The notes beneath the pieces are model-generated. The model made no database searches. It was not told the origin of the DNA and was given only the letters and a program-made list of their open reading frames with translations. DNA of 64,000 nt from contig NZ_BCTA01000036.1 in the NCBI RefSeq assembly GCF_001570485.1, positions 248,001-312,000 of the forward strand, in the 5' to 3' direction. Positions 10,397 through 20,480 of the stretch are shown here, in pieces; position 1 is the first letter of the stretch; every line of letters begins with the position of its first letter. The translations under genes were made by a program, and so were the position numbers. The stretch is from Mycolicibacterium novocastrense. Lineage in GTDB: Bacteria; Actinomycetota; Actinomycetes; Mycobacteriales; Mycobacteriaceae.

Positions 10397-11464
10397 TCAG
10401 TCGAAAAGACCCACCTGCCCCAGACCGGTGACTCCGCTCGGCGGGGTCAGGCCCAGGTGCGTCCAGGCCTGCGCGGTGGCCACGCGTCCCCTCGGTGTGC
10501 GCGCGATCATCCCGGCGCGCACGAGGAACGGCTCACAGACCTCCTCGACGGTCGTCGCCTCCTCGCCGACCGCGACCGCCAGCGTGGAGACACCGACCGG
10601 TCCCCCGCCGAAACTGCGTGTCAGCGCGGACAGCACGGCGCGGTCGAGGCGGTCGAGCCCGAGCTCGTCGACGTCGTAGACCTCCAGCGCCGCCTTGGCG
10701 ATATCGCGGGTGATCACCCCGTCGGCGCGCACCTCGGCGTAGTCGCGGACCCGGCGCAGCAGCCGGTTGGCGATGCGTGGCGTGCCCCGCGACCGGCGCG
10801 CGATCTCTGCGCCCGCGTCGGCGCCCAACTCGATACCGAGGATTCCCGCCGAACGCGCCAGCACCCGCTCCAGTTCGGCGGGCTCGTAGAAGTCCATGTG
10901 GGCGGTGAAACCGAAGCGGTCACGCAGGGGCCCCGTCAGCGCGCCCGAACGGGTGGTCGCCCCCACGAGCGTGAACGGTGCGACATCGAGCGGAATCGAC
11001 GTCGCGCCGGGGCCCTTGCCGACCACAACGTCGACGCGGAAGTCCTCCATCGCCAGGTACAACATCTCCTCGGCGGGCCGGGCGATGCGGTGAATCTCGT
11101 CGATGAACAACACGTCGTGCTCGACGAGGTTGGACAGCATCGCGGCGAGATCGCCGGCGCGCTCGAGCGCCGGCCCGGAGGTGACCCGCAGCGAGGAGCC
11201 GAGTTCGGCGGCGATGATCATCGCCAACGACGTCTTACCCAACCCGGGCGGACCCGACAGCAGGATGTGATCCGGTGTGCCGCCGCGGTTCTTGGCGCCC
11301 TCGATGACCAGCTGCAGCTGCTCGCGGACGCGCGGTTGCCCGATGAACTCCTGCAGCGAGCGCGGGCGCAGGCTCGCGTCGATGTCGCCCTCGCCGACCG
11401 TCAGCGCCGGGGAGACCTCGCGCTCGTCGGCGTCGGCGGCGTCGTCGTCGTCGAATCGGCTCAT
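10397..11464 (-). CDS. ruvB: Holliday junction DNA helicase RuvB
   Basis: 355 residues. AAA+ ATPase with Walker [13 protein letters not shown] and Walker [10 protein letters not shown], the sensor region GATTRSG, arginine finger region GPLRDRFG and a C-terminal winged helix. A hexameric ring of RuvB pumps DNA through the RuvA-bound Holliday junction. Its ATG overlaps the ruvA stop by 4 bp. Confidence 0.98.
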   Translation of the reverse strand: MSRFDDDDAADADEREVSPALTVGEGDIDASLRPRSLQEFIGQPRVREQLQLVIEGAKNRGGTPDHILLSGPPGLGKTSLAMIIAAELGSSLRVTSGPALERAGDLAAMLSNLVEHDVLFIDEIHRIARPAEEMLYLAMEDFRVDVVVGKGPGATSIPLDVAPFTLVGATTRSGALTGPLRDRFGFTAHMDFYEPAELERVLARSAGILGIELGADAGAEIARRSRGTPRIANRLLRRVRDYAEVRADGVITRDIAKAALEVYDVDELGLDRLDRAVLSALTRSFGGGPVGVSTLAVAVGEEATTVEEVCEPFLVRAGMIARTPRGRVATAQAWTHLGLTPPSGVTGLGQVGLFD

Positions 11465-12048
11465 TTGTTACCCAGCATCGAGAGCGCCGCCCGCAAGGCG
11501 GTCGACTGATTGGCTTCGGGGTCGTTGGCCAGCACCTTGTCGGTGGCCTCTTCGGCCTGTTTGGCCGCGAACCCGAGCCCCACCAGCGCTTCCACCACCG
11601 GGCCACGCACCACATTGCCCGTCGCCGTCGCCGCGCCCGATGGCGAGACGGCGCCCACCTTGTCGCGCAGGCTCAACGCCATCAACTCGGCGGTCTTCTT
11701 GCCCACCTTGGGAATCCGGGTCAGCGCGGTGATGTCGGCGTCGCCGATGGCCTGGCGCAGGGTCGGCCCGTCGTACATGGCCAGCGCGCCGAGCGCGATG
11801 CTGGGCCCGATTCCGGACACCCCGAGCAGGGTCAGGAACAGGTCGCGCGCGTCGCCGTCGGCGAAGCCGTAGAGCGTCTGGGAGTCTTCGCGCACGATCA
11901 TCGCGGTGATCAGCCGGGCCTCGGATCCGCGACGCAAGGTGGCCAGCGTCGCCGGGGTGGCCATCACCTTGTAGCCGACCCCGCCGGCCTCGATCACGAC
12001 GTGGTCGAGTGCGATGTCGAGAACCTCACCGCGAACGGATGCGATCAT
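11461..12048 (-). CDS. ruvA: Holliday junction branch migration protein RuvA
   Basis: 195 residues: N-terminal OB-fold ([20 protein letters not shown]), two helix-hairpin-helix motifs ([13 protein letters not shown] and [13 protein letters not shown]) and a C-terminal three-helix domain ([17 protein letters not shown]) that contacts RuvB. It recognises the four-way junction. Overlaps of 4 bp join it to both ruvC and ruvB. Confidence 0.98.
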   Translation of the reverse strand: MIASVRGEVLDIALDHVVIEAGGVGYKVMATPATLATLRRGSEARLITAMIVREDSQTLYGFADGDARDLFLTLLGVSGIGPSIALGALAMYDGPTLRQAIGDADITALTRIPKVGKKTAELMALSLRDKVGAVSPSGAATATGNVVRGPVVEALVGLGFAAKQAEEATDKVLANDPEANQSTALRAALSMLGNK

Positions 12049-12632
12049 CGTGCCGCCTTCGCTTTGGCCTTGAGCGTGGCCTTGTACTTGCGTTGCTGTT
12101 CGGCGGCCAGCGCCTCGGCCGCCGCCATCCTGGCGATCATCGGCGCCCGCCAGCAGTGGCAGATCGCGAGGGCCAACGCGTCGGCGGCGTCGGCCGGAGT
12201 CGGTTTGGCCTGCAGCGCAAGGATTCTGGTGACCATCGCGGTCACCTGCGCCTTGTCGGCGTTGCCGTTGCCGGTGACCGCCGCCTTGACCTCGCTGGGC
12301 GTGTGGAAGTGCACGTCGATGTCGCGGCGGGCCGCGGCGAGCGCGATCACGCCGCCGGCCTGGGCGGTGCCCATCACGGTGGAGACGTTCTGCTGGGAGA
12401 AAACCCGCTCGATCGCGATCACGTCGGGTTTGTGGGTGTCCATCCAGTACTCCACGGCCTCGCTGATCGCCAGCAGCCGCCGGTGCAGCGGATCGCCCGA
12501 CGGGGTGCGGACCACGTCCACGTCGAGCGCGGTGACCTGTCGGCCTGTACCGCCCTCGATGACGGACAGGCCGCAGCGCGTCAACCCGGGGTCGACTCCC
12601 ATCACCCGCACGTCCGGCCCTTCTGTGAACAC
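12045..12632 (-). CDS. ruvC: Holliday junction resolvase RuvC
   Basis: 195 residues. RNase H-like fold with the first catalytic Asp in [11 protein letters not shown], a Glu in [11 protein letters not shown] and later acidic residues near the C-terminus ([14 protein letters not shown]). It cuts Holliday junctions symmetrically. The first eight or nine residues before VMGVDPG may be over-called; an internal GTG or ATG start is possible. First gene of the ruvCAB operon. Confidence 0.96.
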   Translation of the reverse strand: MFTEGPDVRVMGVDPGLTRCGLSVIEGGTGRQVTALDVDVVRTPSGDPLHRRLLAISEAVEYWMDTHKPDVIAIERVFSQQNVSTVMGTAQAGGVIALAAARRDIDVHFHTPSEVKAAVTGNGNADKAQVTAMVTRILALQAKPTPADAADALALAICHCWRAPMIARMAAAEALAAEQQRKYKATLKAKAKAAR

Positions 12633-12687
12633 TTGTTCGAGAGCTTAGCCGCCGGTCGGCCCGCTACTCGGCAGGGACACGCCCGCT

Positions 12688-12996
12688 TCAGATCACGAAC
12701 TGGCCGCCACGGCCGCCCGCGGTGATCTCCAGCGCGATCTCGCTGATGCGGCCTTTCGACCTGTTCCAGCCGCGGACCAGTTCGCGCCCCACCTGATGCC
12801 CGTCGCGCTCGATGGTGATCACCCAGCGCACGCCGCAGAACTTGGCGAGCAACCAGAACGGCCACAGCACCAGAAACAGCGCGCCGACGAGGATCTCCAG
12901 CCATCCGAACGTCAGGTCGAGCGCGTCGCCGGGGAACGGCCACCACCGCCTGTTGATTCCCCACTCGGTGCCGCCTGTGTCGCGTACCACTGTCAC
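12688..12996 (-). CDS. Small membrane protein, paralogue of the 14362-14694 gene
   Basis: 102 residues from a GTG at 12996, chosen because the paralogue on the far side of the channel gene starts at the equivalent residue. A WGINRRWWPFPGDALD stretch leads into one long hydrophobic segment (FGWLEILVGALFLVLWPFWL), then a cytosolic tail WVITIERDG..VGRELVRGW..SKGRISEIA. The tail motif is shared with the paralogue. Function unknown. Confidence 0.7.
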   Translation of the reverse strand: MTVVRDTGGTEWGINRRWWPFPGDALDLTFGWLEILVGALFLVLWPFWLLAKFCGVRWVITIERDGHQVGRELVRGWNRSKGRISEIALEITAGGRGGQFVI

Positions 12997-13124
12997 CCGC
13001 CAATTGTGCTTGTGAGAAGGCCGAATCCGCGTTCGACGCCCCGAAGCCGATGTTTCCGTCCGCGGCAACACGGCTACCGTCGATTGAGGACCTGACCTCG
13101 ATTCGTGGAGTTGACCTCATCCCC

Positions 13125-14354
13125 ATGCCCGACGAGACCGAACTGCAGACTGCAACCAACATTGCCGTCACCCTGGCCTGGGCGGCTGGAGCGATCGCCG
13201 CCGTGTACGTGCTCGGGGTGGTGCTGACCTGGTTGATGGCGCGCATCAGCCGTCGCAGCGCGCTGATCAAGGACATCGAGGTGCTCACCCGCAAGCCGGT
13301 GCGCATGCTGCTGATGGTGATAGCGGCCACGGTCGCGGTGCGACGGACGTCCGACACTGCCGACTCGTGGCGTGGGTGGGTGGATCACTGGCTGCTGATC
13401 CTGCTGATCGCCTCGATCACCTGGCTGGTCACGGGCTTTGTCCGCGTCGCCGAGAGGCGCATGATCGCGCGTTACGGCGGGGGCGGTGAGGAGATCTCGG
13501 ACGCCGACCGGCTGTGGCGCCGGGTCCGGACGCAGGTGACGGTGCTGCGCAGGCTCGCGATCGCGATCGTCGTCATCCTCGGCGGTGCGGCGATCCTGAT
13601 GACGTTCCCGTCGTTCTCCGACATCGGCACCACGGTCTTCGCTTCGGCCGGTGTGTTGTCGGTGGTCGCCGGCCTGGCCGCGCAGACGTCGCTGGGGGCG
13701 GTCTTCGCCGGGATGCAGATCGCGTTCTCCGGGGCGATTCGCGTGGGTGACATCGTCCAGCTCGAGAACGGGCAGTGGTGGGGTCGGATCGAGGAGATCA
13801 CGCTGACCTATGTCGTCGTGCGCATCTGGGATGAGCGCCGGCTCGTGTTGCCGTCCACCTACTTCACCACCGAGCCGTTCGAGAACTGGACCCGCAGCGC
13901 CACCGAGATCATGGGCACCGTCGAGTTCGACGTCGATTTCAACGTGCCGTTCAACGACATGCGCGCCGAGCTGGACCGGCTGCTGGCCGAAAGCGACCTC
14001 TGGGACGGCCGGCGCGGCGTCCTGCAGGTGACCGACGCGGTCGGTGGCGTGGTCCGCGTGCGTGTCGTGGTCAGCGCGCACAATGCCGGTGCGCTGTACG
14101 ACCTGCAGTGCGCGGTCCGCGAGGGACTTGTCGACTGGGTGCAGCGCACCGGCGGCGTGGTGCCGATCCATCGCATTCAGCCCGCCGAAGCGGCTCCGGA
14201 ACCACAGACGGGTGGCGGGGTCGCCGCCGAGACCAAGCGCGTGGCGGCCGGGATGTTCTCCGGCAGCCCCGAAGCCGAGGAACGCGCCAAGGCGTTCGAT
14301 CACACCATCGACTGCGACGACGACGAGCTCGTGCGGTCCAACGGCAGGGGCTGA
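13125..14354 (+). CDS. MscS-family mechanosensitive ion channel
   Basis: 409 residues from the ATG at 13125 (an in-frame ATG lies 75 bp earlier). Four hydrophobic segments are followed by the MscS core: the pore-lining helix region TTVFASAGVLSVVAGLAAQ, then SLGAVFAGMQIAFSGAIRVGDIVQLE, which is the canonical beta-domain entry, and WDERRLVLPSTYF. Such channels open under membrane tension to release solutes on osmotic downshift. It is bracketed by two paralogous one-helix proteins transcribed on the opposite strand. Confidence 0.9.
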   Translation: MPDETELQTATNIAVTLAWAAGAIAAVYVLGVVLTWLMARISRRSALIKDIEVLTRKPVRMLLMVIAATVAVRRTSDTADSWRGWVDHWLLILLIASITWLVTGFVRVAERRMIARYGGGGEEISDADRLWRRVRTQVTVLRRLAIAIVVILGGAAILMTFPSFSDIGTTVFASAGVLSVVAGLAAQTSLGAVFAGMQIAFSGAIRVGDIVQLENGQWWGRIEEITLTYVVVRIWDERRLVLPSTYFTTEPFENWTRSATEIMGTVEFDVDFNVPFNDMRAELDRLLAESDLWDGRRGVLQVTDAVGGVVRVRVVVSAHNAGALYDLQCAVREGLVDWVQRTGGVVPIHRIQPAEAAPEPQTGGGVAAETKRVAAGMFSGSPEAEERAKAFDHTIDCDDDELVRSNGRG

Positions 14355-14361
14355 CGGCAGC

Positions 14362-14694
14362 TCAGGACGCCGCGGGCTCCTCGACCGGATCGAGCGGGTA
14401 CGTGCCCGCCTGCACGGACGCCGCGATCTCGTGAATACGCTCCCCGGACCGGCGCCAGCCGCGCACACGTTCGCGGCCGACCCGCAAGCCGTCACGTTCG
14501 ATGACGATCTTCCACGACACGCCGAGCCACTTCAGTGCCAGCCAGACCGGCCACATCACCAGGAACGGCAACATGAGCAGAAAGAAGAACGTGTCCAAGG
14601 TGTCGAATCCGGTCTGCCACGGCAGGGTGCGCCACCACCAGCGCCGCACCGTCACCGTTTCGCCCTCCGGGTCGGTCACCGTCACCCTGGCCAT
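14362..14694 (-). CDS. Small membrane protein, paralogue of the 12688-12996 gene
   Basis: 110 residues from the ATG at 14694, selected over one at 14724 because GCGGAGG lies 7 bp ahead. It has VTVRRWWWRTLPWQTGFDTL, a hydrophobic segment FFFLLMLPFLVMWPVWLALKW, then WKIVIERDGLRVGRERVRGW and RSGERIHEIAA, matching the paralogue motif for motif. It converges on the MscS gene with 7 bp between stops. Function unknown. Confidence 0.78.
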   Translation of the reverse strand: MARVTVTDPEGETVTVRRWWWRTLPWQTGFDTLDTFFFLLMLPFLVMWPVWLALKWLGVSWKIVIERDGLRVGRERVRGWRRSGERIHEIAASVQAGTYPLDPVEEPAAS

Positions 14695-14739
14695 GCAGCG
14701 GCCTCCGCTCGTAGAAGTGGTCATCCCGATAATGAGCCA

Positions 14740-15141
14740 ATGACGTTCAGCGGGCCGGCCGAAGACAGACAACTCATTCGAGAGCGCCTCGAAATCTACA
14801 GTGACGCGGTCATGCGCACCGATCTCGACGCGTATCTGGCGTGCTGGACCGAGGACGGCCGCAGGACCGGTTCGGGCGGGGAATGCCACGGCAAGAGCGA
14901 ACTGCGCGACCACTGGCACGGCATCTTCGGGGCCATCGAGCAGATGGCGTTCTTCACTCAGATGGCGTCGCTGGCGGTGTGTGGTGACCGGGCCGACGCG
15001 CGCTCGTACTGCCTGGAATTCATGAAGCTGCGCGACCAACCGGTCCGCCAGTTGGTCGGCGAGTATGTCGACGAACTGGTGCGCGTCGAGGGAACCTGGC
15101 TGTTCGCCCACCGCCACTACCGCGTGGCCCTGACGGTCTAG
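14740..15141 (+). CDS. NTF2-like (SnoaL-type) protein
   Basis: 133 residues. The pattern RERLEIYSDAVMRTDLDAYLACWTEDG, then ELRDHWHGIFG and a run of beta strands ending in GTWLFAHRHYRV, is typical of small single-domain NTF2-like proteins. The fold is used by dehydratases, isomerases and plain binding proteins; no activity can be assigned. It is relevant as a compact single-domain relative of the domains repeated at the right end of this window. Confidence 0.8.
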   Translation: MTFSGPAEDRQLIRERLEIYSDAVMRTDLDAYLACWTEDGRRTGSGGECHGKSELRDHWHGIFGAIEQMAFFTQMASLAVCGDRADARSYCLEFMKLRDQPVRQLVGEYVDELVRVEGTWLFAHRHYRVALTV

Positions 15142-15151
15142 CCCGGGCCCT

Positions 15152-15910
15152 CTAGTCGTCGGCGTCGAGTTCGGCGGCGACCTCGTCGGGAATGTCGATG
15201 TTGGTGTAGACGTCCTGGACGTCGTCGAGGTCTTCGAGCGCGTCGACCAACTTCATGATCTTGCGCGCGCCGTCGGCGTCCAGCGGCACCGTCACCGAGG
15301 GCACGAATCCGGCTTCGGCGGACTCGTAGTCGATACCCGCATCCTGGAGCGCGGTGCGCACCGCAACGAGATCTGTTGGCTCGCAGACGATCTCGAATGA
15401 ATCACCCAGATCGTTGACGTCCTCGGCGCCTGCGTCGAGCACCGCCATCAACACGTCGTCCTCGGTGAGGTCGTTCTTGTCGAGGGTGATGACACCCTTG
15501 CGCGAAAAGAGGTAGGACACCGAACCCGGGTCGGCCATGCTGCCGCCGTTGCGCGTCATCGCCACGCGCACCTCGCCCGCGGCCCGGTTGCGGTTGTCGG
15601 TGAGGCATTCGATCAGCACCGCGACCCCGTTGGGGCCGTAGCCCTCGTAGGTGATGTTCTGGTATTCGGCGCCGCCGGCTTCCTCGCCGCTGCCGCGCTT
15701 GCGGGCGCGTTCGATGTTGTCGTTGGGCACCGACGACTTCTTGGCCTTCTGGATCGCGTCGTACAGCGTGGGGTTGCCCGCCGGGTCGCCGCCGCCCACA
15801 CGCGCGGCGACCTCGACGTTTTTGATCAATTTGGCGAACATCTTGCCCCGGCGGGCGTCGATGACGGCTTTCTTGTGCTTGGTGGTGGCCCACTTGGAAT
15901 GGCCGCTCAT
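15152..15910 (-). CDS. yebC: YebC/PmpR-family protein
   Basis: 252 residues from the ATG at 15910 (GGAGAGG upstream); a 12-codon extension is unlikely. [28 protein letters not shown] is the family signature (its first 20 residues are invariant in most bacteria), followed by a three-domain layout. YebC proteins have been described as DNA-binding regulators and, more recently, as factors that help ribosomes through difficult sequences. In M. tuberculosis the gene (Rv2603c) precedes pdxT, whereas here two further genes lie between. Confidence 0.96.
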   Translation of the reverse strand: MSGHSKWATTKHKKAVIDARRGKMFAKLIKNVEVAARVGGGDPAGNPTLYDAIQKAKKSSVPNDNIERARKRGSGEEAGGAEYQNITYEGYGPNGVAVLIECLTDNRNRAAGEVRVAMTRNGGSMADPGSVSYLFSRKGVITLDKNDLTEDDVLMAVLDAGAEDVNDLGDSFEIVCEPTDLVAVRTALQDAGIDYESAEAGFVPSVTVPLDADGARKIMKLVDALEDLDDVQDVYTNIDIPDEVAAELDADD

Positions 15911-15995
15911 GCAGGTAGTACCTCTCCGTGCGCTTTCGTGCGCCAAGTTTTCGTGCGCTGAGTCCGCCCGACGAGTCTACGTGGACGTTTGTGCC

Positions 15996-16430
15996 CTACC
16001 GAACCGCGTCGGGCGACGTCAGCGCGATGACGCGGTAGCCCACGGCGGCCGGCCAGCCGATGTGACCGTGCACGTGCAGTTGCAGCCATGTCGGTGCGCC
16101 GGACGGGTCGTCGGTGAACGTCACGGCCGCGTCGACGATCGCGCCGGTCTCACCGGAGGCCTGCAGAACCACCGACACCGACAGCGTCGCGTCGGCCAGC
16201 GAGGCCCGGTTGTACGGGAGGCTGTCGGGGAGGAAGAACGACGCCGAGAAGTTCGGCGTGCGGATGCCTTTGGGCGCGTTCGGTGCTCTGCGCAACGCCA
16301 GGCCGGACACTTGCGGTTTGCCGTCGAACCAGGCGCTGCCGGTGTACTCGGTGCGCCGCGCGTCGGCGCCGTTGGTCAGTGTGACCAGCGTGTCGATGCG
16401 CGGTTGCGGCTCGACTTCGACCATCGTCAT
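15996..16430 (-). CDS. Conserved hypothetical protein
   Basis: 144 residues, no membrane segment or signal peptide. It looks like an all-beta protein (alternating hydrophobic strands such as ATLSVSVVLQASGETGAIVD and APTWLQLHVHGHIGW). I do not recognise the family. It is divergent from the acyl-CoA dehydrogenase and shares that short promoter region, so the operator at 16481-16508 could control both. Confidence 0.7.
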   Translation of the reverse strand: MTMVEVEPQPRIDTLVTLTNGADARRTEYTGSAWFDGKPQVSGLALRRAPNAPKGIRTPNFSASFFLPDSLPYNRASLADATLSVSVVLQASGETGAIVDAAVTFTDDPSGAPTWLQLHVHGHIGWPAAVGYRVIALTSPDAVR

Positions 16431-16480
16431 CGCGGCGTTCCCGTCCTGCCGGCGCTGTTAGGTGTGACACATTACTTCGC

Positions 16481-16508
16481 CGCTATCTTACTCCGCAGTA
16501 AGATAGCG
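16481..16508. promoter_or_regulatory. 28-bp perfect operator palindrome at the acyl-CoA dehydrogenase start
   Basis: Arms CGCTATCTTACT (16481-16492) and AGTAAGATAGCG (16497-16508) with a CCGC spacer. The right arm ends 2 bp before the ATG at 16511. This is the size and symmetry of a TetR-family site. Its place leaves no room for a ribosome site, so the dehydrogenase mRNA may be leaderless, with the repressor sitting on the promoter and start codon. Confidence 0.75.
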
Positions 16509-16510
16509 TC

Positions 16511-17722
16511 ATGTCCTTCTCGCTTGAGCTCTCGCCGGATCTCGTCCACGTCCGGGACTGGGTACACGAATTCGCCGCCGACGTCGTCCGCCCCGCCGCC
16601 GCGGAGTGGGACGAACGCGAGGAGACGCCGTGGCCGATCATCCAGGAGGCGGCGAAGGTCGGCTTGTACTCGATGGAGTTCTTCGCCGAGCAGGCCGGCG
16701 AACCGTCCGGTCTGGGCATGCTCGTCGCGTTCGAGGAGATGTTCTGGGGCGACGCGGGTATCGCGCTGTCGATCCTGGGCACCGGCCTGGCGGCGGCGTC
16801 GCTGGCCGCCAACGGCACCCCCGAGCAGATGGGCGAATGGCTGCCGCAGATGTTCGGCAGCGTCAACGAACCGAAGGTCGCGTCGTTCTGCTCGTCGGAA
16901 CCCGGCGCCGGTTCCGACGTCGGCGCCATCCTCACCCGCGCCCGTTACGACGAGGCCACCGACGAGTGGGTGCTCAACGGCACCAAGACGTGGGCCACCA
17001 ACGGCGGCATCGCCGAGGTGCACATCGTCGTCGCGTCGGTGTACCCCGAACTCGGCACCCGCGGGCAGGCGACGTTCATCATCCCGCCGAACACCCCCGG
17101 CTTCCGGCAGGGTCAGAAGTTCCTCAAGCACGGCATCCGCGCCTCACACACCGCGGAGGTGGTGCTCGAGGACGTGCGTATCCCCGGCAACCTGATCGTC
17201 GGCGGCAGGGACAAGTTCGAGGAGCGCATCGCGCGGGTGCGCGAGGGCAAGAGGTCCAAGAGCCAGGCGGCGTTGGCGACGTTCGAGCGCACGCGGCCCA
17301 CGGTCGGCGCGATGGCGGTCGGCGTGGCCCGCGCGGCCTATGAGTACGCACTCGACTACGCCCGTCAGCGCGAGCAGTTCGGCCGCAAGATCGGCGAATT
17401 CCAGGCCATCGCATTCAAGTTGGCCGATATGAAGGCCCGCATCGACGCCGCCCGGATGCTGGTTTGGCGGGCCGGCTGGATGGCGCGCAACGGCAAGGCG
17501 TTCGATAACGCGGAGGGTTCGATGGCCAAGCTGGTGGCCAGCGAGACCGCGGTCTACGTCACCGATGAGGCGATCCAGATTCTCGGCGGCAACGGCTACA
17601 CCCGCGAGTATCCGGTCGAGCGGATGCACCGCGACGCCAAGATCTTCACGATTTTCGAGGGCACCAGCGAGATCCAGCGCCTGGTGATCGGCCGCGCGGT
17701 CACCGGCCTCGAAATCCGCTAG
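16511..17722 (+). CDS. Acyl-CoA dehydrogenase
   Basis: 403 residues with the full family layout: N-terminal helical domain, the FAD-binding signature [15 protein letters not shown], a middle beta domain with [14 protein letters not shown], and a C-terminal helical domain with [18 protein letters not shown] and the catalytic-Glu segment [15 protein letters not shown]. It introduces the first double bond in fatty acyl-CoA oxidation, donating electrons to ETF. Chain-length specificity is not readable. No Shine-Dalgarno sequence precedes the ATG; the operator palindrome fills that space. Confidence 0.93.
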   Translation: MSFSLELSPDLVHVRDWVHEFAADVVRPAAAEWDEREETPWPIIQEAAKVGLYSMEFFAEQAGEPSGLGMLVAFEEMFWGDAGIALSILGTGLAAASLAANGTPEQMGEWLPQMFGSVNEPKVASFCSSEPGAGSDVGAILTRARYDEATDEWVLNGTKTWATNGGIAEVHIVVASVYPELGTRGQATFIIPPNTPGFRQGQKFLKHGIRASHTAEVVLEDVRIPGNLIVGGRDKFEERIARVREGKRSKSQAALATFERTRPTVGAMAVGVARAAYEYALDYARQREQFGRKIGEFQAIAFKLADMKARIDAARMLVWRAGWMARNGKAFDNAEGSMAKLVASETAVYVTDEAIQILGGNGYTREYPVERMHRDAKIFTIFEGTSEIQRLVIGRAVTGLEIR

Positions 17723-17731
17723 CCCGGCCCG

Positions 17732-17791
17732 GCGATTTGTGAGTGAAAACGTTCGCCTACGGGCTAGCGATCGAAATCACTCACAAATCGC
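17732..17791. terminator. Bidirectional terminator-like inverted repeat
   Basis: Perfect 14-bp arms GCGATTTGTGAGTG (17732-17745) and CACTCACAAATCGC (17778-17791) separated by 32 nt, placed between the convergent acyl-CoA dehydrogenase and pdxT genes. Compare 4286-4330. Confidence 0.6.
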
Positions 17792-17798
17792 GCGGTGG

Positions 17799-18383
17799 CT
17801 AGAGCATCGAGACGAACAGTTTGTGGATGCGACGGTCGCCGGTCATCTCAGGGTGAAAGGCCGTCGCGAGTCGCTTGCCCTGTCGCACCGCGACGATGTG
17901 ACCGGCGGCCTCGGCGAGGACCTCGACCTCGGGCCCGACGCGTTCGACCCACGGCGCGCGGATGAACACGGCGTGCACCGGCCCGTCGACCCCGTCGAAG
18001 GCGATGTCGTCTTCGAAGGAGTCGACCTGGCGGCCAAAGGCATTGCGCCGCACCGTCATATCGATCCCCTTCAACGGCGTGGCTTCCCGGCCCGTCGATC
18101 CGGCATCCAGGATCTCCGAGGCCAGCAGGATCATCCCCGCACAGGATCCGTAGGCGGGCATACCGTCGGCCAGGCGTGACCGGAGGGGCTCGAGCAGATC
18201 GAGTTCGCGCAGCAGGTGGCTCATCGCGGTCGATTCCCCGCCGGGGATCACCAGCGCGTCGACGGCCTCCAGTTCGCGGACCCGCCGCACGGTCGAGGCT
18301 TCCGCCCCGGCCTCGCGCAGCGCCGCCAGGTGTTCGCGGGTGTCGCCTTGTAGCGCAAGGACACCGACGTGCGCGGTGCTCAC
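17799..18383 (-). CDS. pdxT: Pyridoxal 5'-phosphate synthase glutaminase subunit PdxT
   Basis: 194 residues from the GTG at 18383, which overlaps the tesB stop by 4 bp. Class I glutaminase with [14 protein letters not shown], the nucleophile Cys in [11 protein letters not shown] and the His/Glu pair in AFHPEMTGD. It hydrolyses glutamine and passes ammonia to PdxS, which makes vitamin B6 from ribose 5-phosphate and glyceraldehyde 3-phosphate. PdxS is two genes upstream on the same strand. Confidence 0.97.
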   Translation of the reverse strand: MSTAHVGVLALQGDTREHLAALREAGAEASTVRRVRELEAVDALVIPGGESTAMSHLLRELDLLEPLRSRLADGMPAYGSCAGMILLASEILDAGSTGREATPLKGIDMTVRRNAFGRQVDSFEDDIAFDGVDGPVHAVFIRAPWVERVGPEVEVLAEAAGHIVAVRQGKRLATAFHPEMTGDRRIHKLFVSML

Positions 18384-19216
18384 GGCGTGTAGCCGCGTTT
18401 GAAGCGGGTCAGCCCCTCCTGCATGACCGCCGCCACCATCTCGCCGTACTGGTTGAAGATCTTGCCCTGACACAATGACCGGCCACCGGAGGCCGACGGC
18501 GATGACTGGTCGTAGAGCAGCCACTCGTCGGCGCGGAACGAACGCATGAACCACATCGCGTGATCGAGCGAGGCTACCTGCAGATGTTTGCGCTCCCCGG
18601 CGTGGTGCACCTGCGCCGAACCCAGCAGCGTCAGATCGCTCATGTAGGCCAGCGCACAGATGTGCAGCACATAGTCGTCGGGCAGCGGATCGCGATGACG
18701 GAACCACACCTGCTGCTGAGAAGCCTTGCCGGGCAACCGGGTCAGCTTCTCCTGCGGCACGATGCGGACATCCCACTCGGCGAACTGGTTGAAGCCCGCA
18801 TCGTCGAACGCCTTGATCTCGGTCAGCCCCGGACAGTCATCGGGCGGCGGCGCCACCGGCATCGCGTCCTGGTGCTCGATTCCGCTCTGGTCGGTCTGGA
18901 AGGAGGCCGACATCGAGAAGATGGTCTCGCCGTGCTGGATCGCATTGACCCGACGGGTGATGAACGAGCCGCCGTCACGCAACCGCTCGACGATGTAGAC
19001 CGTCGGCGCCTTGGCATCCCCGGGACGAAGGAAGTAGCCGTGTAGCGAATGCACCTGAAATTGCGGGTCGACCGTGCGCACCGCCGACACCAGCGACTGG
19101 CCCGCCACGTGTCCGCCGAAAGTGCGCTGCAGGAAACCGGATTCGGGGCTGAACACGCTTCCCCGATAGATGTTGACCTCGAGCTGTTCGAGATCGAGGA
19201 TCTGTTCGATTGCCAT
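18380..19216 (-). CDS. tesB: Acyl-CoA thioesterase II
   Basis: 278 residues with the double hot-dog fold of Tes[20 protein letters not shown] near the N-terminus and [10 protein letters not shown], then [11 protein letters not shown] and [19 protein letters not shown] in the second half. It hydrolyses medium and long acyl-CoAs. It sits between pdxS and pdxT, as tesB2 does in M. tuberculosis, 8 bp after pdxS and overlapping pdxT; no functional link with vitamin B6 is evident. Confidence 0.94.
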   Translation of the reverse strand: MAIEQILDLEQLEVNIYRGSVFSPESGFLQRTFGGHVAGQSLVSAVRTVDPQFQVHSLHGYFLRPGDAKAPTVYIVERLRDGGSFITRRVNAIQHGETIFSMSASFQTDQSGIEHQDAMPVAPPPDDCPGLTEIKAFDDAGFNQFAEWDVRIVPQEKLTRLPGKASQQQVWFRHRDPLPDDYVLHICALAYMSDLTLLGSAQVHHAGERKHLQVASLDHAMWFMRSFRADEWLLYDQSSPSASGGRSLCQGKIFNQYGEMVAAVMQEGLTRFKRGYTP

Positions 19217-19224
19217 TCGGTCGG

Positions 19225-20145
19225 TTACCAGCCGCGTTCGGCGAGCCGGTGCGGCGCTGCGACGCCCTCCACGTTGATGCCGACCATCGGCTCACCCAGC
19301 CCGCGCGACACCTTCGCCAGCACGTCGGGGTCGTCGTAGAACGTGGTGGCCTTGACGATGGCCGCGGCGCGCGCTGCGGGGTCGCCGGACTTGAAGATGC
19401 CCGAGCCGACGAACACGCCCTCGGCGCCGAGTTGCATCATCATCGCCGCGTCGGCCGGGGTCGCGATGCCGCCGGCGGTGAACAGCGTCACCGGCAGCTT
19501 GCCGGCCCGAGCCACCTCGACGACGAGGTCGTAGGGGGCCTGTAGTTCCTTGGCCGCGACGTACAGCTCGTCCTCCGACAGCGAGGTCAGCCGACGGATC
19601 TCGCCGCCGATCTGACGCATGTGGGTGGTCGCGTTGGACACGTCGCCGGTGCCGGCCTCACCCTTCGAGCGGATCATCGCCGCGCCCTCGGTGATGCGGC
19701 GCAGCGCCTCGCCGAGGTTGGTCGCACCGCACACGAACGGCACGGTGAACTTCCACTTGTCGACGTGGTGGGTGTAGTCGGCGGGGGTCAGCACCTCGGA
19801 CTCGTCGATGTAGTCGACGCCGAGGCTCTGCAGGATCTGCGCCTCCACGAAATGGCCGATGCGGACCTTGGCCATCACCGGGATGGTGACCGCCGAGATG
19901 ATGCCCTCGATGAGATCGGGATCGCTCATGCGCGCGACACCGCCCTGGGAGCGGATGTCGGCGGGTACCCGTTCGAGCGCCATGACCGCCACCGCACCGG
20001 CGCCCTCGGCGATCTTGGCCTGCTCCGGCGTGACGACGTCCATGATGACGCCGCCCTTGAGCATTTCGGCCATGCCGCGCTTCACCCGGGCTGTCCCGGT
20101 CTGACCCGAGCCGTTGTGATGCGAGCCGTTCGCTGCGCTTTCCAC
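19225..20145 (-). CDS. pdxS: Pyridoxal 5'-phosphate synthase lyase subunit PdxS
   Basis: 306 residues from the GTG at 20145, preceded by GGAGGAG. The sequence [20 protein letters not shown], then [15 protein letters not shown] and [13 protein letters not shown], is unmistakable for this (beta/alpha)8 enzyme, including the active-site lysines. The glycine-rich phosphate loop appears as [13 protein letters not shown]. It forms a dodecamer with PdxT. First gene of the pdxS-tesB-pdxT operon. Confidence 0.97.
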   Translation of the reverse strand: MESAANGSHHNGSGQTGTARVKRGMAEMLKGGVIMDVVTPEQAKIAEGAGAVAVMALERVPADIRSQGGVARMSDPDLIEGIISAVTIPVMAKVRIGHFVEAQILQSLGVDYIDESEVLTPADYTHHVDKWKFTVPFVCGATNLGEALRRITEGAAMIRSKGEAGTGDVSNATTHMRQIGGEIRRLTSLSEDELYVAAKELQAPYDLVVEVARAGKLPVTLFTAGGIATPADAAMMMQLGAEGVFVGSGIFKSGDPAARAAAIVKATTFYDDPDVLAKVSRGLGEPMVGINVEGVAAPHRLAERGW

Positions 20146-20480
20146 TGCTATCTCCTCCGAATTGCTACCGATCCAGTGTAGTGACGTCGGCAAATCAATT
20201 GAATCCGCAGCCTGCGGGCTGTGATCTGCGAACGGTTGCCGGTACGGCTTCGCCACCGGGGATCAGTCCAGACGCCATTGTCTCATCACACCCGCGGTTG
20301 CCGACAATCCAGCAGCGCTACGGCACGAGGCGCTTGTCGTCGCGGCGCGCCAACCCCGCACTCACCGCTCGACGGTGGCCCGGGGGCAACATCACCGATG
20401 CGCCGACGCCGGCGATTGGCGGGCGATAAGCTGCCCGCGCACCACCGGCGCCGAGCCATGCGAACGACAGGAGCGTGCAG
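20146..20480. promoter_or_regulatory. Divergent promoter region, pdxS and C39-like peptidase
   Basis: 335 bp with no convincing gene. It must hold the leftward promoter of the pdxS operon and the rightward promoter of the secreted peptidase; GGAG at 20470-20473 is the peptidase ribosome site. I see no strong hairpin or palindrome. Confidence 0.4.
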
